NCBI RefSeq assembly: GCF_002741015.1
Contig: NZ_CP016619.1
Span: 310,001-374,000 of the forward strand
Source: Microvirga ossetica
Lineage (GTDB): Bacteria; Pseudomonadota; Alphaproteobacteria; Rhizobiales; Beijerinckiaceae
Length of the DNA stretch: 64,000 bases
Reading direction: 5' to 3'
The position numbers and the translations under genes are program-made. Of this stretch, positions 60,390 to 64,000 are shown in pieces; within the stretch, counting starts at the first letter, position 1; the number at the start of each line of letters is the position of its first letter. The notes beneath the pieces were generated by a model that was not told where the DNA came from, did not search any database, and worked only from the letters and a program-made list of their open reading frames with translations.

Positions 60390-61883
60390 CTATTGCTTGA
60401 GGTTCTCGAGCGGTATGGTCAAGCGCACGGTCAACCCTTCTGGTGCCCAGTCCTGCTCGATGAGGGCTCCGAGCTGCCCTGTCGCACCGCGATAGGCGAG
60501 CATCGTTCCGAATCCCTTGTGGCTTGGTGGTCCCAGGACCACAGGGCCGCCACGCTCCTGCCAAGTGAGCTGGAACTGACCTTCTCGCAGAATGTCTCGC
60601 CTGATAGCCACGTGTCCGTCCGGGCGCGAGAGACTGCCGTACTTGACCGCATTGGTCGCGAGTTCGTGGATGATCAGCGCAAGTGCAGTGCCGGCTCCTG
60701 CGCCCACAGGGGCATCATCCCCTGAAATCGCCAGCCGGGCATCATCCGCCCCGCTGCCCGAGGAGGCTCGGCGATCCTGGTCGTGCATATAGGGGCGACC
60801 AAGAATGCGGAGCAGGCCCAGAACGGTCCGACTCGCTGGATCGGCCTGATCCCATGGATTGTGCGGCTGGATATACTCGTGGACCTGGGCAAGGCTGTTC
60901 AGGCGCTGCACCAAACCAGTCGCAAACGGCCTGGCCGCCTCGTCTTTCCGTGAGGTGAGGGTCACAAGGCTGGAGACGACCGCAAAGATGTTCTTGATCC
61001 GGTGCGACAGCTCGCGGCTGATCAGTTCCCGTTGCTCCTCCGATGATTTGAGATCGTGGATATCCGTGCAGGTTCCGAACCATCGCTCGATCGTTCCATC
61101 GGCCCGTCGGATCGGCAGCGCGCGTCCGAAGGTCCAGCGATATTCGCCGTCATGCCGGCGAAGCCGGTACTCGATCTCGTAAGGCTCGCCTGTGGCAAGC
61201 GACTTCCGCCACCGCTCCCAGGCACGAGCTTGATCGTCGGCATGGAACATGCCGTTCCAGGCCGCGCCGTCGGTCGAGCCGTAGGGCACACCGGTGAACT
61301 CATACCAGCGGTTGTTGTAATAGTCATGATAGCCATCCGGCTGCGTCGACCAGACCATCTGCGGCATGGTGTTCAGGATCGCCTCAAGGCGCGCCTGATC
61401 CGTCTCCATCCCGGCCGGACGATGATCATCCAGCGAGTGAGACTGGACTGTGCCCAGAAGGTAGAGTTTTGACAGCCCGTCAGCCGGGGAACTCGGCTCT
61501 GGCCGCACTACCTTCCCGGTAGCACTCAGTTGAACCCGTTCTCCAGATTCAGAGCGCTGCAGGCGAAACGTCCCGTCGAGGCATGCCCCCTGACCATTCC
61601 TGAAAGCAGCACGGACCTGATCACGGATCCGCTCCCGATCATCAGGATGCAAAAGAGAGACGAAGGTGGACCCAGCCAATGGCCAGCGGTGACCTTCAAT
61701 GTCAGCGCGGCCAAGCAGGAGCTCCCGGAACGCCGCGTTGCCGTCGAGACGATCGGCGGTGGGGTCGAACCACCACAAGCCAACAGCCGCAGTGTCTGCA
61801 GCGAGCGCGAGCAGATCTCCAGCGCGAGGAGCGTCACCGCCCCTCGGCTGAAGAGATCGTGCAGTGGCGGAATTATGGTTCAT
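60390..61883 (-). CDS. PAS-PAS HWE histidine kinase
   Basis: 497 residues. Two PAS domains at about 25-140 (AVGLWWFDPTADRLDGNAAF) and 165-285 (MPQMVWSTQPDGYHDYYNNR, WERWRKSLATGEPYEIEYRL, a PAC motif WFGTCTDIHDLK). HWE core: phospho-acceptor His in SRELSHRIKNIFAVVSSLVT, IIHELATNAVKYGSLS and the Trp-x-Glu in LTWQERGGP. Soluble. HWE kinases often phosphorylate PhyR-type regulators; no regulator gene is adjacent. Flanked by two Crp/Fnr genes. Confidence 0.92.
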   Translation of the reverse strand: MNHNSATARSLQPRGGDAPRAGDLLALAADTAAVGLWWFDPTADRLDGNAAFRELLLGRADIEGHRWPLAGSTFVSLLHPDDRERIRDQVRAAFRNGQGACLDGTFRLQRSESGERVQLSATGKVVRPEPSSPADGLSKLYLLGTVQSHSLDDHRPAGMETDQARLEAILNTMPQMVWSTQPDGYHDYYNNRWYEFTGVPYGSTDGAAWNGMFHADDQARAWERWRKSLATGEPYEIEYRLRRHDGEYRWTFGRALPIRRADGTIERWFGTCTDIHDLKSSEEQRELISRELSHRIKNIFAVVSSLVTLTSRKDEAARPFATGLVQRLNSLAQVHEYIQPHNPWDQADPASRTVLGLLRILGRPYMHDQDRRASSGSGADDARLAISGDDAPVGAGAGTALALIIHELATNAVKYGSLSRPDGHVAIRRDILREGQFQLTWQERGGPVVLGPPSHKGFGTMLAYRGATGQLGALIEQDWAPEGLTVRLTIPLENLKQ

Positions 61884-61956
61884 CGTGCTTGAGGCACCTG
61901 GAGCGCGTTCTTCGGGATTGATCGGACTGGCGGGGCCGCGAATGGTCGCGGACCTA

Positions 61957-62739
61957 TCAGCTGTCGGGCTTTAGGATGATGCTCTGAGGTTTGATCTCGG
62001 GCAGAACCCGGTCGAAATGTTGCCTGACGGCGGCGTGACACTCACAGGCCGCCTCTTCCAGGCGGGCGCGGTCCACGACGGTGATCTGGCCGCGTGCATA
62101 TCGGATCAAGCCGCGGGCCCGCAGGGCTCGCGCCACTGACGTGACGGTCGTGCGCTGGACCCCGAGCATCTCGGCCAGAGCCTCTTGCGTCAGCGGGATC
62201 TCGGCGCTGTTGACCCGATCCTGGGTCGTGAGCAGCCAGCAGCAGCAGCGGGCCTCCAGAGGATGAAGCGCGTTGCACGCCACGGACTGGACGATCTGGG
62301 CCAGAAGAGCGTCGGCGTAACGGCTGAACAGGTCGCGCAAGGTGGCTGAGCGTTCCTTGGCCTCTTCCAGCCGGGAGGTTTCGATCCGGAGAGCCGGGCC
62401 TGGAATCTGGACTTCCGCCCGGGTGAAGGCTGGCTTATAGCCCGAGGACACGATGCCCCCGAGTGCTCCCTCGCGCCCAATGGTTGCGGCCTCGGCAGCT
62501 CGCCCCGTCTGCATCATCACGACGAGGGATGCCATTGTGCTGGCGCATGGAAAGTACGTGCGCGTGACGTCGTCGCCCGGCTCGAAGAGCACCTCTCCTT
62601 GATACAGCGTCACAGCTTCAAGGTGCTGGTCGAGGAGCGAACGGTCGCTGGGCTGAAGGGAGGCCAACAGGCGATTGCTGATGAGATGTCGAGCCGCAGA
62701 GGCATCAACTTCTTTAGGGCGGATCAAAGGTTGCTTCAT
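61957..62739 (-). CDS. Crp/Fnr-family transcription regulator
   Basis: 260 residues. Cyclic-nucleotide-binding-like domain (TLYQGEVLFEPGDDVTRTYF, ATIGREGALGGIVSSG), dimer helix, and HTH_Crp (LTQEALAEMLGVQRTTVTSV). The unusual ARCCCWLL run has three Cys in a row, aligned with ARCARCLL in the protein at 59598. No N-terminal Fnr Cys cluster. Ligand unknown. Confidence 0.9.
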   Translation of the reverse strand: MKQPLIRPKEVDASAARHLISNRLLASLQPSDRSLLDQHLEAVTLYQGEVLFEPGDDVTRTYFPCASTMASLVVMMQTGRAAEAATIGREGALGGIVSSGYKPAFTRAEVQIPGPALRIETSRLEEAKERSATLRDLFSRYADALLAQIVQSVACNALHPLEARCCCWLLTTQDRVNSAEIPLTQEALAEMLGVQRTTVTSVARALRARGLIRYARGQITVVDRARLEEAACECHAAVRQHFDRVLPEIKPQSIILKPDS

Positions 62740-63092
62740 CGGTGTCCCCGTCCTGCTGCCGGAGCAGTCTCAAGGCTGCCCTTCTCGGACCCACAGGGTG
62801 CAGGATGGCACAGTGTCAGAAAACGTCACGTTTGTCCGTCGAGTACTCGACTTAGTCGTGAACTCTTTTCGGCCAGAACGCAGCCTCGTGGCCGTCGGTT
62901 CGTTTTGACCTCGTCGGCCCCGTGGTGGGCAGGTGATCCGCTCCGTTAGGGAAGCGGAAACCATACCGGCAAGAAGGGCCTGCCTTTTCTGCTTCTCGCA
63001 TCCACCGGGCGGAACGGGCGCTGCGCGCAAGATTTGTCAAGGTGCCGCTGCATTGGCTTCCTGCGGTTCAGAGCTCACAACGAGGGTTTATT
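62740..63092. other. Gene-free stretch, 353 bases
   Basis: It separates a minus-strand regulator gene from the plus-strand secreted-protein gene. Promoters are expected here; a GGAAC near 63012 lacks a CGTT at the right spacing. Confidence 0.4.
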
Positions 63093-63416
63093 ATGCGGTA
63101 TACACTTGCTGTTCTTGCCGGCTGTCTCGTCATGTCTGCTTCAGCCATCGCCCAGGTGCCGGCAGAGGTTGAAGCTTGCCGCCTGTCGGGTCTGGTCGCG
63201 ATCAAGGAACGTTCGCCCTCGCTCGACCAGATCACGTTTGACATGGACTCGCTCGCTATCTCCAAGGCGGACACCAAGGTCGGCGACACGCCGATCAAGA
63301 TGGTCATCATGGGCGATGCCTACCTGCAGCGAGAGAAGACCGACAAGCCCAACCGCTTCGTCTGCCTCGTCGGCGAGAAGGGCAAGGTCGTGCTGACTTT
63401 CTTCACTGAGCAGTAA
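63093..63416 (+). CDS. Small secreted protein, paralogue of 10361-10687
   Basis: 107 residues from ATG at 63093, with GAGG upstream. Signal peptide residues 1-21 end SAIAQ. The mature part matches the protein at 10361 over its whole length (VPAEVEACRLSGLVAIKERS, KMVIMGDAYLQREKTDKPNR, ending LTFFTEQ). Two Cys conserved. The family is unknown. Immediately followed by an L,D-transpeptidase gene. Confidence 0.75.
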   Translation: MRYTLAVLAGCLVMSASAIAQVPAEVEACRLSGLVAIKERSPSLDQITFDMDSLAISKADTKVGDTPIKMVIMGDAYLQREKTDKPNRFVCLVGEKGKVVLTFFTEQ

Positions 63417-63449
63417 GTCCAACCGAATCTGTTCGGACGGAGTCCGATC

Positions 63450-64000
63450 ATGACTACGATGTCACGTCGCCTGTTTGTTTCGACTGGGCTTATCTCTACG
63501 GCCGCGGCGCTAGCCGCCTGCTCAACTGACCGGTCATCACTCGCCGGCTTGCTCGAGACATCAACCCGCCGAGGGCTCAGTGGCCGTACAATCAGCAAGC
63601 CGAACTACACGGCTGTGTACGCCAGCCGTTCCGGCAAGCCCGCGCCGGTGAGGGCATTTGACTACGCCCAGGTCGACCTAGCCTACTTGCGCCAAGAGGT
63701 GGAATACCTCGGGACGGAGGACCCCGGCACTGTGGTCGTGGATCCGGCCTCGCGTCACCTCTTCTTTGTCGAAGCCCCAGGACAAGCGACCCGCGTTGGC
63801 GTTGGTCGCGAGGGCTTCGGCTGGTCGGGAACCGCAAAGATCAACATGCGGCGCAGCTGGCCGGATTGGGTGCCGCCGAAGGAGATGGTGGCCCGCGATC
63901 CGCAGATCCGCTCACAACTCGTGGCGACCTCACGCGGGCGGGGCGTTCCAGGAGGTCTGACAAGCCCACTCGGGGCGAGGGCGATGTACCTCTTTGCAGA
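63450..64000 (+). CDS. L,D-transpeptidase (ErfK/YbiS) family, N-terminal part
   Basis: 183 residues to the window edge, no stop. ATG at 63450 follows GGAG by 8 bases; ATG at 63459 is possible. A twin-Arg-like MSRRLFVSTGL and a lipobox-like ALAAC end the leader. The sequence FDYAQVDLAYLRQEVEYLGT, VVVDPASRHLFFVEAPGQAT, RVGVGREGFGWSGTAKI and SPLGARAMYLF are the start of a YkuD domain. The catalytic His and SHGC motif should lie beyond the edge. Such enzymes make 3-3 crosslinks in peptidoglycan or attach lipoproteins. Confidence 0.9.
   Translation, partial: MTTMSRRLFVSTGLISTAAALAACSTDRSSLAGLLETSTRRGLSGRTISKPNYTAVYASRSGKPAPVRAFDYAQVDLAYLRQEVEYLGTEDPGTVVVDPASRHLFFVEAPGQATRVGVGREGFGWSGTAKINMRRSWPDWVPPKEMVARDPQIRSQLVATSRGRGVPGGLTSPLGARAMYLFA

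Noticed and set aside
1..64000. CRISPR arrays, tRNA or rRNA genes, toxin-antitoxin or defence systems
   Set aside because: No regularly spaced direct repeats, no tRNA-like or rRNA sequence, and no recognisable cas, restriction, toxin or defence genes were found by reading. Repeats in the IS21 ends are transposase sites.

Overview
The window looks like an accessory or stress-gene region from a GC-rich alphaproteobacterium of the order Hyphomicrobiales. The gene set fits Microvirga or Methylobacterium-type bacteria, but no rRNA, tRNA or replication gene is present to confirm the taxon or to separate chromosome from megaplasmid. The alphaproteobacterial call rests on HWE/HisKA_2 histidine kinases, a GcrA-like protein, DUF6481- and DUF6894-type small proteins, and promoters matching the EcfG general-stress consensus (GGAAC-N16-CGTT).

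Layout. 0-5 kb: truncated YihY membrane protein, a PhnA-like membrane protein, two DUF2382 (YsnF) stress proteins, a DUF4142 protein and a Gly/Ser-rich secreted protein. 5-18 kb: a GcrA-like protein, an IS1380 element, a GDSL hydrolase, a LemA-like lipoprotein, another YsnF protein and a YciF/DUF892 protein. IS6 and IS5 elements follow, bracketing three small genes broken by in-frame stops. 18-31 kb: signalling block with two hybrid histidine kinases (one behind a FIST sensor), a GAF-HWE kinase, a cysteine-less LOV-like kinase next to a single-domain response regulator, a cold-shock protein and several tiny stress-type genes. 31-36 kb: PRC-barrel, DUF2934, MgtC, zinc-ribbon, DUF900 hydrolase and DUF1236 proteins. 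36-46 kb: rsgA split by an IS21 element with an exact 7-bp target duplication, an otsA gene with a large in-frame internal deletion, an IS630 element, and an IS701-like element carrying a passenger gene. 46-54 kb: Crp/Fnr fragments, a response regulator, and a GAF/HisKA_2 kinase split by a serine-recombinase element that is itself split by an IS3 element; an IS110 remnant follows. 54-64 kb: small membrane/secreted proteins, DUF2382 genes with EcfG promoters, an intact IS110 transposase, two Crp/Fnr regulators flanking an HWE kinase, a small secreted protein duplicated from 10 kb, and the start of an L,D-transpeptidase.

How it works together (inference). Four perfect EcfG-type promoters lie just upstream of two DUF2382 genes and two paralogous small membrane-protein genes. 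HWE/HisKA_2 kinases are the class that commonly feeds the PhyR-NepR-EcfG pathway, although PhyR, NepR and EcfG are not in this window. The region therefore reads as sensors plus outputs of a general stress response. It is under heavy attack by insertion sequences and carries many one-base frameshifts, in-frame stops and deletions in small accessory genes, while the long kinase genes and most transposase genes remain open.
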